64,000 nt of DNA from positions 17,696,863 to 17,760,862 of the forward strand of contig CM057135.1 of NCBI GenBank assembly GCA_029964075.1. Direction: 5' to 3'. The position numbers and the translations under genes are program-made. The DNA comes from Patiria pectinifera (Eukaryota; Echinodermata; Asteroidea; Valvatida; Asterinidae). The notes under the pieces were generated by a model, which searched no databases, was not told the origin of the DNA, and saw only the letters and a program-made list of their open reading frames with translations. Of this stretch, positions 9,691 through 21,317 are shown piece by piece (within the stretch, counting starts at the first letter, position 1; every line of letters begins with the position of its first letter).

Positions 9691-11220
9691 TACTGACGCT
9701 GCAGCAGCACTTGGCTTGGCAGGTAGCGGGATCGAGGATCATGCCGAACCGAAGTTGATGCGCCAAAACCACTGAATGGAGTGGCCCCTCGCGCTTGCCC
9801 CCAAGCTCGACAACGCGTGGCGCCATGACCAGTGCGCGAGCATTTACTGCAAGCGTGTGCGTATTTGCATCCCTGAAAATAGCAACCTTGGGCTGAATTA
9901 TAAGCAAAACAATTCCCGAGCTAAAAAGAATTCCCTGTGCGGGGGGTCTGCGCTGCCGGCAGCCCACCACGTAAGTAAGAGGGGGAGTTCAGCCCGACCG
10001 CTGCAACGGTCAGCCACAGCTCGGAATCATTTTGACCCCAGGAACGAGCAGGGTCCGTTTCCTGTTTCAGCCTGAACTGCTCGTCGTACACCTTCCAGCC
10101 CTGAAGTTGAATGTGCGCGGTACGAATAATTTCCGCGTAGCGCAGCAGCTCAGCAAACCCGTTTGTATGCTTTACAAGGTAAATAGCCATAAAGTGTGAA
10201 ATGCTGATTGCCACGCATCTAAACTCTCAATATTCTTGCGAGTGGCCCCCGGTTTTCTCAGGACAAGAGAGCCCCCCTCCAAAGCAAAAGTGAGATCTGT
10301 ACCTTGCGTATCAGTGCTTGCCAAAACAGCACTTGCGGTGTCATTCCGTAACAAAGCCAAGTCAATAAAGAAACCCTGCCAATGTTTTTCCTTTAGTGCC
10401 TGCGAATCTTTAAAACCCAATGCGGTATGTACACTGGCCTGGGCCGTTGATAATGAACGATGCATATTCAACATATCGAAATTAGGCCCGTTACAAGTAG
10501 GCTGCTGAGATCCATACTCATCCCCCGGTGACACCAATGGGACACTGCCCAAAGCTGGCCCCATGCTGGTCGTCGTACATGGCGCAGCAGTAGCCGGGGC
10601 CATGGGAGCAGCAGGAACGGCGCATGGGGCACCGTTGAATGCTGCCGAACTCCCTGGCGATGATTTCAAGCCCGAATTGGTATGAGGCAACAGGCCCCCG
10701 GAAATGTCTGTCCCAGACCAAGCCAAGGAAGACATCGCCCCGCAACTGGCGGGCAAAACGGACGGGGACATCGCTCCGAAGGAGGGTACGGCTGGGTGAA
10801 CGGGCTGGTATGCGGCGAGACTTGCTGCCGGCGGTTGGAATGTCCGCGAAACCTGGATGTCATGGAAGCCCCGGATGTGACTGGTGTGAACTCCGGCTGC
10901 ACGGCATGAGCAATCGGTGCAGAAATCACCGGCGATAACCTTGGTTGGAATGTCAGCGAACCCCCGGATGTCATTGAAGCCCCGGATGTGACTGGCGTGA
11001 ACTCCGGCTGCACGGCAATCGGTGCAGAAATCACCGGCGAAAAACTTGGAGCTCCCGTGGAAACTGCAGCACCGGATGTTGAGAGCCCGACTGATGTGAT
11101 CACCGGGTGTGCTGGCGCCGATTGCCCCGTGGTGGTGGACCCAAACCCCGGCTGGCATAGCGGAGCTGTGGCGATCGGGACCGCCCAGGGCACGGCGAAG
11201 GAGGTGGAGGGGGCAGTGCG
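9690..11220 (-). pseudogene. Decayed Ngaro/DIRS-type gag
   Basis: On the reverse strand, a Pro/Ser/Thr/Ala-rich N-terminal half (11,193-10,500) contains an internal repeat (QPEFTPVTSGASMTS twice). It is followed by a conserved gag core: LKEKHWQGFFIDLALLRND, then after a one-base shift near 10,190, MAIYLVKHTNGFAELLRY and YDEQFRLKQ..PARSW..NDSELWLT. The last segment aligns with the partial gag at the left window edge. Near 9,790-9,895 a third frame encodes a finger GCYFQGCKYAHACSKC..HGATRCRAW, matching the CCCH-plus-knuckle end of that gag. No RT follows, so it is an isolated, frameshifted fragment in opposite orientation. Its N-terminal side ends right beside the satellite block. Confidence 0.72.
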
Positions 11221-11271
11221 AGCTGGAGCCCTCCGTTATCTTGACTTCTTTACAGGCGCAGATTTCTTTTT

Positions 11272-11297
11272 AGCTGTTTCGGTGTACACACCGAAAC
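11272..11297 (+). repeat. Left terminus of satellite element (type A) with hairpin
   Basis: AGCTGTTTCGG is the 11-bp subterminal repeat. Within it starts a perfect hairpin GTTTCGGTGT-AC-ACACCGAAAC at 11,276-11,297. Near copies lie at 13,776-13,800 and 13,835-13,860, so three left termini of this type are present. Confidence 0.8.
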
Positions 11298-11340
11298 CGC
11301 TCTTGTTTTCATTAAGATTTTTTTGTTCTTTTTTCTTTTT

Positions 11341-11403
11341 CGGCTTTTTCGCAATTTTTGCGAAAAAGCCTTTCTTTTTGTTCTGATTTTTTTTCTTTCT
11401 TCT

Positions 11404-11434
<31 letters not shown>

Positions 11435-12508
11435 TTTTCCCCAAAACCCCATAGACTTTGTACACGTTTATTTTACACGCCACTTTTGCCCTTAAACTTT
11501 GTTGAATATCGTTCAAAGTTTGCATAGGTATTGTCCATACAGCATAGATGTGTGCGGACGAGCGACGTCATGATGACGTCATGATGACGTCATCATGGGT
11601 CACGTGACGTCATCATTCATGTGCATATCACAAAGTCCTACATCTACAGAACTGTCAGTACGATTGGGTTGAAACTCGGTATGTAGGTACACCGGAATGT
11701 GTTATAGACGAAAATTGAGGTGACGTCATCATGACGTCATCGTGTGATTTTATATAGATTTTTGAAGTTTTGGACCTTTAAGCTATATCTCCCTAACGCA
11801 ATATCATCAATTCAAAATTCTTTTTGTATTAGGTTCGCTGTGCAAGAGATATATGCACAAAATTTGGAAAAATGTGTGACGTCATAATGACGTCAGCTAA
11901 AGTGCTATTTTTTTTAAACATATAAGGTAATGTCCGATCGTCTTGAAACTTGGCGGGTGGGTAGATAATAACACTAGTACACAAAAACTTGAATGACGTC
12001 ATCGGTCGATTTTTAAAGATATTTTTAATATTGCCAATTTTATTCTGCTTACAAAATTTAACACTTTCAATAATCCGATTGTTTTCAAACTTGGTACAGA
12101 CAAAAACCACAATAAAATAATGAGCACTGCCAAGTATTGTTACAATGACGTCATCATTAGACATTTGACGTCATCGTTTGTATATTTTAAGCCCCTTTAT
12201 CCCATCAACAGTAATTTGGATTGGGTTGAAACTTGGTATGGGAGCAGGCCGGGATGTGTTACAAATAAATATTGAGCTGACGTCATCACGACGTCATCTT
12301 GTGATTATATATATATATTATATATGACTTTTGCCGTATCTCACAAATGCAATATGCCAAAATCCAATTTCCTTTTGAAATGAAGTTTGTTAGACAAAAA
12401 GTAAATGCACACAGTTTTGCACGAAACAGTAAAACATGACCTCAATTTAAAAAAAAACATAATGCGGAAAAGCCTTATGTTCTGTTGCAAACAGACATAG
12501 ACCTCTAG
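11341..12508 (+). repeat. Type B module of the satellite, first copy
   Basis: It starts with a 13-bp-stem hairpin (GGCTTTTTCGCAA..TTGCGAAAAAGCC) at 11,342-11,370. It ends with GCGGAAAAGCC, the hairpin TCTGTT-GCA-AACAGA and CTCTAG at 12,503-12,508. The GGCTTTTTCGC and GCGGAAAAGCC pair is a subterminal inverted repeat differing at one base, parallel to the type A ends but with a different sequence. A (TTC)n tract at 11,396-11,428 and TGACGTCATGATGACGTCAT strings lie inside. Confidence 0.7.
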
Positions 12509-13772
12509 TTTTAATTTCTTTTTGTCGCCAAAATCCCAGAGACTTTGTACACGTTTTTTCTACACGCCACTTTTGGCATTAATCTTTGTCAGACATCATT
12601 CAAAGTTAGCATAAGCATAGCCCCTATAGCAAAGATGTGCCCCAAAGATTGACGTAATGGTGACGTCATCGACTAATTTATTATAGATTTTTGAATATAT
12701 AATTTTTCCCATAGACTTTGTACACGGAAATTAAAAAAATAATTGTCGATTTTCAAAGGCTTTGGACTCTTTGCCAGTAATTCATTTACACCAATCTTTG
12801 TCCAAGCAAAGACCCTAGTTCAAACTACATTTTGTAATGATGACGTCATGATGACGTCATCAGGTGTTTATTTATAGGCAACTAAATTGTGACACTTTTA
12901 ATATTTAAAAATGTATAAGAAATCAACAGTTCGCGTCCGCAGCATTTTTTTTGCTGGCAAGTGGTAGAATAGGTTGAGGTCTTTATTTCATTCAGTGTGC
13001 GTGAAATCACACGACCCTTGCTTCCGGTCGAAAAAGGCCAAAACCGGGAGTGGCTTATTATTTGAAAGTGGTAATAGATATGAACTTGCTTTTAACGGTG
13101 TTAGTGTCTTGGCCGATAGTATTCTTCAAATCATCTACCGATGACGCCATGCAATCTTCGAGCGGCCTCTAGCGACAGGTTGAACATTTTCAAAAATGTA
13201 TTTTGAATAGATGTCTGTGGCGAAGTTTGTCGAAATCGCCTAAAAATTGGTGTATATGATGACGTTGACCCACATAAGACTTTTGCGAAGTTTTTGGCGT
13301 ATGACGTCATCAGACCGGAAGTTATAATGAAAAGACCCTTTTTCTTTTGAAAATTCCTAAAAACTCAACCAAGGCAGTTTTTATATTTGTTTTTACTTTA
13401 ATTGTCGATTTAAGGGTAGGTCTAAAACATTTCAAAGTTTTGAGGCAATAAGCGAACTCGAACATACCCTGCGCACGCTTAAAGCTTCAGGTTGACAATA
13501 CCTCTGCTTTAAAACATGCACAAGACGTCCACAATGTACATCTACATGCACGTACGTTGTACATACGCATATACATCGTATGTCAGTCAGCCTGCAGCGC
13601 ACGTGTGGCTGAGGTCAAATCCTGTCCACAGTGACCGTTTTAGCCGATTTTCGGCTAACTTTGACAGATTTTATGTTCATTCATGCGCATAGTCAGGGAT
13701 GTATTATTGATAAAAAAAAATCATGATGCGGAAAAGCCCTGTGTTCTGTTGCAAACAGACATACAGCTCTAG
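12509..13772 (+). repeat. Type B module of the satellite, second copy
   Basis: It begins with the same AGACTTTGTACACG..CACGCCACTTTTG segment seen at 11,452. It ends with GATGCGGAAAAGCC, the TCTGTTGCAAACAGA hairpin and CTCTAG at 13,767-13,772. It has no separate left hairpin, so it looks like a tandem amplification sharing the first copy's left end. The type A left end follows immediately at 13,776. Confidence 0.65.
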
Positions 13773-13775
13773 TTT

Positions 13776-15637
13776 AGCTGTTTCGGTGACACACCGAAAC
13801 GGCTCTTTTCGTTAAGATTTTTTTTTTCCTGTTTAGCTGTTTCTGTGACCCACCGAAACAGCTCTTGTTTTCGTGAAGATTTTTTTAAAACACGTTTTAA
13901 AACACTCCACTTTGGCCTCTTCGTAAATCCGATCGACCTCAGACTTTATACATACTTAGACCACCACCTACAGATGGTCCTAGAAGAAAATCGTGACCAT
14001 GACGTCATCAGGTGTCGGGTTACGTCACTTTAAAGATGCATTTTTCCCCATAGGGTTTGTTCACGTTTTAAAACATTCTACTTTGGCACTTTCGTAAATA
14101 CGATCGACGTTCGACTTGGTACACACTTAGACTACCACCCACAGATGGTCCTAGAAAAAATTCGTGATTGTGACATCATCAGGTGTAAGGTTACTTCACA
14201 TTAAAGATGCATATTGCCCCATAGGTTTTGTACACGTTTTTCTATATACTTTGGCATTATATATCTGATTGACTGACTTGGCAGATGACATTCGAAGTGA
14301 CTTCATCAAGTGTTCATCACGTGCACAGAGTATTTCATTTTTTTTTTCTTCTTCTCCTTTTTCAGACCTTTTCTCCATAGGTTTAACACACGTTTCTTCC
14401 ACCAGTCCACTTTGCCACTTTTTCAAATCCGTTCGATTTCAGACTTGGTACATACTTAGACCACCACCCACAGATGGCCCTAGAAGAAATTCGTGACCGT
14501 GACATTATTAGGTGTCAGGTTACGTCACATTAAAGATGCATTTTCCCCTTAGGGTTAGGACACGTTTTAAAACACTCCATTTCGGCACTTTCATAAATCC
14601 GATCGATGTTACACTTGGTACACACTTAGACCATCACCCACAAATGGTCCTTGAAGAAATTCGTGATCGTGACGTTATCAGGTGTCGGGTTACGTCACAT
14701 TAAAGATGCATTTTTCCCCATATGTTTTGTACACGTTTTAAAACACTCCACTTTGGCCACTTCGTAAATCCGATCGACCTCAGACTTGATGCATACTTAG
14801 ACCACCACCCACAGATGGTCCTAGAAGAAATTCGTGATCGTGACATCATTAGGTGTCAGGTTACGTCACATTAAAGATGCATTTTTCCCCATAGGGTTTG
14901 TACACGTTTTAAAACACTCCATTTAGGCACTTTCATAAATCCGATCGATGTTACACTTGGTACACACTTAGACCATCACCCACAGATGGTCCTTGAAGAA
15001 ATTCGTGATCGTGACGTTATCAGGTGTCACGTTACTTCACATTAAAGATGAATGCACATTTTCCCTATAGGTTTTGTACACGTGTTAAAACGCTCCACTT
15101 TGGCACTTTCGTAAATTTGATCAACTTTATACTTGGTACACACTTAGACCACTACCCATAGATGGTCCTAGACGAAATTCGTGATCGTTCGGCACTTTCA
15201 TAAATCCGATCGATGTTACACTTGGTACACACTTAGACCATCACCAACAGATGGTCCTTGAAAGACGTCACATTAAAGATGCATTTTTCCCCATAGGGTT
15301 TGTACACGTTTTAAAACATTCTACCGGTACTTTGGCACTTTTGTAAATCCGATCGACTTTAGACTTGGTACACACTCAGACTACCACCCACAGATGGTCC
15401 TAGAAGAAATTCGTGATCGTGACATCATCAGGTGTAAGGTTACTTTACATTAAAGATGCATTTTTCCCCGTAGGTTTTGTACACGTTTTTCTTCAAATCA
15501 TATTTTGGAACTATATGTTTGATTGACTTTTCACTTGGCAGATGACATTCGAAGTGACTTCATCAAGTGTTCATCATGTGCACAGAGTATTTCAAATATC
15601 CGAAACAGGTTGTGTTTGTCCACAAACACATTTCTAG
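13776..15637 (+). repeat. Type A module with two left termini and one CTAG end
   Basis: Two left termini (13,776 and 13,835) precede about ten ~170-bp CRE-containing units. The right end CCGAAACAGG, hairpin GTGTTTGTCCACAAACAC, TTTCTAG closes at 15,637. Confidence 0.7.
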
Positions 15638-16971
15638 TTTGTTTTTTTTCTCCTTTTTCAGACTTTTTCTCCATAGCTTTAACACACGTTTCTTCCACCA
15701 GTCCACTTTGCCACTTTTTAAAATCCGATTGATTTCAGACTTGGTACATACTTAGACCACCACCCACAGATGGTCCTAGAAGAAATTTGTGATCGTGACT
15801 TCATCAGGTGTTGGGTTACGTCACATTAAAGATGCATTTTTCCCCATTTGTTTTGTACACGTTTTAAAACACTCCAGTTTGGCATCTTCGTAAATCCGAT
15901 CGACTCTAAACTTAATTCATACTTAGATGACCACCCACAGATGGTCCTAGACGAAATTCGTGATCGTGACGTCATCAAGTGTAAGGTTACGTCACATTAA
16001 AGATGCATTTTTCCCATATGTTTTGTACACGTTGTAAAACACTCCAGTTTGACATCTTCGTAAATCCGATCGCCGTTACACTTGGTACACACTTAGACCA
16101 TAACCCACAGATGGTCCTTGAAGAAATCCGTGATCGTGACGTCATCAGGTGTCACGTTACTTTACATTAAAGATGCACATTTTCCCCATAGGGTTTGTAC
16201 ACGTTTTAAAACGCTCCACTTTGGCACTTTCGTAAATTTGATCGACTTTATACTTGGTACACCCTTAGACCACTAGCCACAGATGGTCCTAGAAGAAAGT
16301 CGTCATCGTGGCGTCATCAGGTGTCAGGTATCATCACATTAAAGATGCAATGTTTCCCTATTGGTTTTGTACACGTTTTTTTCAAACTGAACTTTGGAAG
16401 TACGTGTACAAGTCTGATTCTTAGATCACCACCCACAAATGGCCCTAGAAGAAATTCGTGATCGTGACATGATCAGATGTCAAGTTACGTCACATTAAAG
16501 ATGCATTTTTTCCCCATGGGTTTTGTACACGTTTTTCTTCAATCCTTATACTTTGGCACTTTTGTATGTATGATTGACTTTACACTTGGCAGACACTTAG
16601 ACCAGCAACCGAAGATGGTCCCTGATGATTTTTGTAACGATGACGTCATGTGTCACGTGATGGCATATTAAATGTGCATTTTGCAAATCGCTATAACTTC
16701 TGAAGTACAAGTCCAATTGGGTGGAAACTTGATAGGTACCCATACTGAGTTGTGTTATAGATGAAAATTCAAGTAATGTCATCATCAAATGTCATGTGAC
16801 ATCCCTTATATCTACAGAACTATATATGTTCCATTTGGTTGTAACTTGACATGTACGTATAATATGCTGTAACATATGACATTTGTAGTGACGTCACTAG
16901 TTGTTCAGCACGTGCACAGAGTTTTTCAAATATCCGAAACAGCTTGTGTTTGTCCACAAACACATTTCTAG
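15638..16971 (+). repeat. Higher-order satellite module 2 (1,334 bp)
   Basis: It runs from one CTAG end to the next. It begins with TTTG(T)n CTCCTTTTTCAGAC, contains ~170-bp units, then a distinct ~300-bp tail (ATGACGTCATGTGTCACGTG, CTATAACTTCTGAAGTACAA) and ends with a perfect CCGAAACAGCT at 16,934 and CTAG at 16,968-16,971. Confidence 0.7.
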
Positions 16972-18136
16972 TTGGTTTTTTTTCCTCGTTTTTCAGACTT
17001 TTTCTCCATAGGTTTAACACACGTTTCTTCCACCAGTCCACTTTGCCACTTTTATAAATCCGATCGATTTCAGACTTGGTACATACTTAGACCAGCACCC
17101 ACAGATGGTTCTAGAAGAAATTCTTGATCGTGACGTCATCAGGTGTCGGGTTACGTCACATTAAAGATGTATTTTTCCCCATAGGGTCTGTACATGTTTT
17201 AAAACGCTCCATTTCGGCACTTTCGTAAATCTGATCGCCGTTACACTTGGTACACACTTAGACCATAACCCACAGATGGTCCTTGAAGAAATCCGTGATC
17301 GTGACGTCATCAGGTGTCACGTTACTTTACATTAAAGATGTACATTTTCCCCATAGGGTTTGTACACGTTTTAAAACGCTCCACTTTGGCACTTTCGTAA
17401 ATTTGATCGACTTTATACTTGGTACACCCTTAGACCACTAGCCACAGATGGTCCTAGGAGAAAGTCGTCATCGTGGCGTCATGAGGTGTCAGGTTACATC
17501 ACATTAAAGATGCAATGTTTCCCTATTGGTTTTGTACACGTTTTTCTTTAAACTGAACTTCGGAAGTACGTGTACAAGTCTGATTCTTAGATCACCACCC
17601 ACAAATGGTCCTAGAAGAAATTCGTGATCGTGACATGATCATATGTCAAGTTACGTCACATTAAAGATGTATTTTTTCCCCATGGGTTTTGTACACGTTT
17701 TTCTTCAATCCTTATACTTTGGCACTTTTGTATGTCTGATTGACTTACACTTGGCAGACACTTAGACCAGCAACCGAAGATGGTCCCTGATGATTTTTGT
17801 AACGATGACGTCATGTGTCACGTGATGACATATTAAATGTGCATTTTGCAAATCGCTATAACTTCTGAAGTACAAGTCCAATTGGGTGGAAACTTGATAG
17901 GTACCTATACTGAGTTGTGTTATAGATGAAAATTTAAGTAATGTCATCATCAAATGTCATGTGACATCCCTTAAATCTACAGAACTATATATGTTCCATT
18001 TGGTTGTAACTTGACATGTACGTATAATATGCTGTAACAGATGACATTTGTAGTGGCGTCACTAGTTGTTCAGCACGTGCACAGAGTATTTCAAATATCC
18101 GAAACAGCCTGTGTTTGTCCACAAACACATTTCTAG
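16972..18136 (+). repeat. Higher-order satellite module 3 (1,165 bp)
   Basis: Close copy of the previous module. Segments at 17,220-17,980 repeat those at 16,050-16,800 nearly base for base over more than 700 bp, showing recent amplification at the module level. The end CCGAAACAGCC, hairpin and CTAG is at 18,099-18,136. Confidence 0.7.
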
Positions 18137-19606
18137 TTTGTTTCTCCCTCCTTTTTCATACTTTTTCTCCATAGGTTTAACACACGTTTCTTCCACCAGT
18201 CCACTTTGCCACTTCTATAAATCCGATTGATTTCAGACTTGGTACATACTTAGACCAGCATCAACAGATGGTCCTGGAAGAAATTCGTGATCGTGACATC
18301 ATCAGGTGTCGGGTTAAGTCACATTAAAGATGCATTTTTCCCCATGTGTTTTTGACACGTTTTAAAACACTCCACGTTAACATCTTCGTAAATTCGATCG
18401 ACTTTAGACTTGATACAAACTTAGACCACCACCCTCAGATGGTCCTAGACGAAATTCGTGATCGTGACGTCATCAGGTGTCAGGTTACGTCACATTAAAG
18501 ATGCATTTTTCCCATAGGGTTTGTACACGTTTTAAAATGCTCCATTTCGGCACTTTCGTAAATCCGATCGACGTTACACTTGGTACGCACTTAGACCACC
18601 ACCCACAAACGGTCCTAGAAGAAATTCGTGATCGTGACGTCATCAGGTGTCAGGTTACTTTACATTAAATATGCACATTTTCCCCATAGGTTTTGTACAC
18701 GTTTAAAAACACTCTACTTTGGCACATTTGTAAATTCGATCGACTTAATACTTGGTACACACTTAGACCACCACCCATAGATAGTCCTAGAAGAAAGTCG
18801 TCGTTGTGACGTCATCAGGTGTCAGGTTACGTCACATTAAAGATGCATGTTCCCCATAGCTAGGGTTTGTACACGTTTTAAAACACTCTACTTTGGCACA
18901 TTTGTAAATTCGATCAACTTAATACTTGGTACACACTTAGACCACTACCCATATATGGTCCTAGAAGAAAGTCGTCGTTGTGACGTCATCAGGTGTCAGG
19001 TTACGTCACATTAAAGATGCATTTATCCCATAGCTAGGGTTTGTACACGTTTTAAAACACTCTACTTTGGCACTTTCATAAATCCGATCGATGTTAGCCT
19101 TGGAACACACACCTGTACACGCTTTTCTTCAACCATACACTTTTCCACTTCTATATGTCTGATTGAATTGTCAGAAACTAGTAAGACCAGCAGCCGAAGA
19201 TGGTCCCCAGTGAGTTCGTAACGATGACATCATCATGTGTCACTTGACGTGACATTAAATGTGCATTTCTTCGAATCTATATAACTTCGGAAGTGCAATC
19301 CAATTACTTATTATGCACATTCACAGGGATGTGTTAGGCCTATAGATGAAAATTGAAGTGACGTCATCATCAAATGTCATGTGACGTCCCTTAAAGGGGC
19401 ATATTATTATTTTATAGGCATATATTTACAGAACTATAATGTTCGATTTGGTTGTAACTTGACATGTACGTATTATAATGTGCTGTTATAGATGACATTT
19501 ACAGTGACGTCACTGGTTGTTCGTCACGTGTCACGAGTTTTTTAAATATCAGAGTTTTGTTTAAATATCTGAAACAGCTCGTGTTTGTCCACAAACACAT
19601 TTCTAG
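18137..19606 (+). repeat. Higher-order satellite module 4 (1,470 bp), right end of block
   Basis: Same architecture as modules 2 and 3, with somewhat more diverged tail sequence (19,120-19,560) and the final CTAG at 19,603-19,606. The next bases, TTCTTCTTGG, lie outside the satellite. Confidence 0.7.
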
Positions 19607-19942
19607 TTCTTCTTGGCACTGGAGGCTGGCTCAGGCACAGGCTCCACCAGAATTCGCGCAGGGCGTCGACGTTGGCGAGAAATATTTGCACGATTTATCG
19701 CGAAAACGACGAAATTGTTGTGTTTAAGCCGGCTGAATTAGGCTGAATGCATCATTTGTTTTGTAATTCAACATCAAAATCATCATGTCTTTCAAAAACT
19801 TAACTGATTTATTTCTATAAACAGCTGTTTTTAAGTCTCATACACATATTGATATATTTATAAATTAAAACCTCTATTTTTGAAGTGCCCTGAAAGCCTC
19901 TCATTTTTATGAAATGCGTAAACATAATATTTATTGATATAA

Positions 19943-20442
19943 TTAAGGCAAGTTGTCTTTTGTAGCCGCTTCAATTTCTGCCAGTATGTGTTTCCCATCG
20001 ACATGGGTTTTCGCCAACTTTTTCAACAAGTGTGCAGCATTCTTGGGGTTCAAGGGGTCATGATCAGGGGGTTCTGGGGAAGTTTTGTGGCTTGTTGAAC
20101 ATTGTGATGTACTTGTAGACACCTGTGCAGCATGATTATCACCCACTCGTGTGCATGTTGAACATGTGTGTTTAAGCACATTGTTAACGTTGCCAATTTT
20201 CTTGGAAGTTACACACACCACATTCAGATTGTTCAGTTGAACTGTGAGTACTCTGGGACTCAGTGTGATGCTGTGAAAATTTGCTTCGTATGCACAGTTA
20301 GGACAGTTGATTGTCATAGACTTAGCATGCTTGAAACAAAGTGACAGGCACTTGGCGCAAAAGTTATACTTATATGGCGTCTGGACCGACGGTCTCCCTA
20401 GAATACAGAGACATACACCGCATGTGAAGAGACCCTCCTCCT
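19943..20442 (-). CDS. RING-finger fragment resembling the RAG1 / N-RAG-TP N-terminal region
   Basis: The reverse-strand frame is open from a TAG at about 20,445 to the stop at 19,943. It starts GLFTCGVCLCILGRPSVQTP, continues YNFCAKCLSLCFKHAKSM and INCPNCAYEANF, giving a RING-like ligand series C-x2-C, C-x2-C, C-x2-H (CFKH), C-x2-C. After the RING comes LSPRVLTVQLNNLNVVC and a Cys/His segment NVLKHTCSTC. A RING followed by an SP-x-(n)-LN-x-L-x-V-x-C stretch and a further zinc finger is the layout of vertebrate RAG1 and of N-RAG-TP-type transposon proteins. The ORF then ends after a low-complexity tail without any catalytic core. A plain TRIM-type RING is the main alternative. No start codon precedes the RING, so this is an exon or a remnant. 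Confidence 0.55.
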
Positions 20443-20850
20443 AATGGTGGCCGATAATTTCAAAACTGCCGGGTATTTCGGTCTCAATATAGTCATCAGT
20501 ACTTTACACGTACTGAAAAATATCCAAAGCCGTTGTTGATGAAAACGGCAAAGTAGATGTTGACAAGGCACATTTCCTGACAGATTTTGGTATAGCTCTC
20601 GGTCCTCCTTTTGATTGTTCACACACTCCAGTTCTTGAATGTTTCGGCCAATCTTTTTGTATATTTTGCGTCGTTCCTAGTGTGTGTTCGTCGTAGGTCC
20701 GTGTTCCAGCCCGGTAATGTCTCAGTTTTTTGCAACACTTTTGACACACTGCCCAAGTGTACCCGCATAATGCATACATTACAACGCGGCCGCCATTTTA
20801 AAATTGCATGGAGAAACATTTTCGGGATGATGTTCGTGGGAAATGATGAT
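20443..20850 (-). pseudogene. Decayed upstream part of the RAG1-like RING gene
   Basis: Three overlapping reverse frames each carry short plausible pieces (CQKCCKKLRHYRAGTRTYDE; YTKRLAETFKNWSV; ICQEMCLVNIYF). RAG1-type proteins have a Cys-rich zinc module at this position. The pieces cannot be joined without several shifts, so I treat the stretch as degraded coding sequence of uncertain identity. Confidence 0.3.
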
Positions 20851-21317
20851 TGAAAGTCGTTTTTTGGTCAGACGGATGAATATTTTTTTAGATAAAAGCA
20901 CGTTTTTTCGAAAAGGTACGAGTTCCTCTACGACTAGGAACCTTAACTTTGGATATTTGTGTCCTAGATGAGACGATAATCTCCATCAAAATTGGTATGA
21001 TAGTACTGTACGGCCAGATGGAGTCGGGCTAGATGCAAACGTAACAAAAGCTAACTACTGAAATGCTTAATAGATGTAACAAAAAGCACAAATTGTTCAG
21101 AGAATTAGGGTTTTGATTAAAACATTGATGTGTATGATATAATTATACGAGTCAAGATGTAAATTGCATGATTAAATATATGTTGAGTTTTTTGTGCTTT
21201 TTAAATCAATGATAATGATTTGCAGTGATTTTTGGGCTTGGTGTTATTTAAAGTTTAGTGTTCAGATAGAGTGTCATTCAACTGTTTCATTTACTGCTAA
21301 GCAAATGGATGTATAGG
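20851..21317. other. No recognisable feature
   Basis: AT-rich non-coding DNA. The stretch around 21,040-21,230 (TAACAAAAGCTAACTAC; GATTAAAACATTGATGTG) is weakly repeated at 21,925-22,090, perhaps an old duplication around the MITE. Confidence 0.35.

Larger units (their letters stand above)
11272..19606 (+). repeat. 8.3-kb Helentron-like (HINE-type) satellite block
   Basis: The block begins with AGCTGTTTCGG at 11,272-11,282 and ends with its near inverse CTGAAACAGCT at 19,569-19,579 (perfect CCGAAACAGCT in an internal copy at 16,934). A hairpin GTGTTTGT-CC-ACAAACAC and then TTTCTAG close it at 19,606. Subterminal inverted repeats of about 11 bp, a 3' hairpin just before CTAG, and a core of tandem repeats are the hallmarks of Helentron-associated non-autonomous elements, such as the mollusc pearl-type ones. 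The core consists of degenerate ~170-bp units, each with TGACGTCA (CRE palindrome) or variants, a CACATTAAAGATGCATTTTT box and a TTTTGTACACGTTTTAAAAC box. No coding capacity is credible; the ORFs across it repeat the satellite. Confidence 0.8.

Noticed and set aside
9776-10938. Forward ORFs in the 9.8-10.9 kb region
   Set aside because: They are shadows of the reverse-strand gag remnant, which carries the conserved motifs.
11250-11525. Glu/Lys-rich ORF on the reverse strand
   Set aside because: It is the translation of a (TTC)n tract and poly-pyrimidine DNA.
13845-18670. Short ORFs across the satellite block
   Set aside because: The same peptides recur (SGYVTLKMHF, HLDHHPQMVLEEIRDRD) because the 170-bp unit is repeated; no protein-like constraint is visible.
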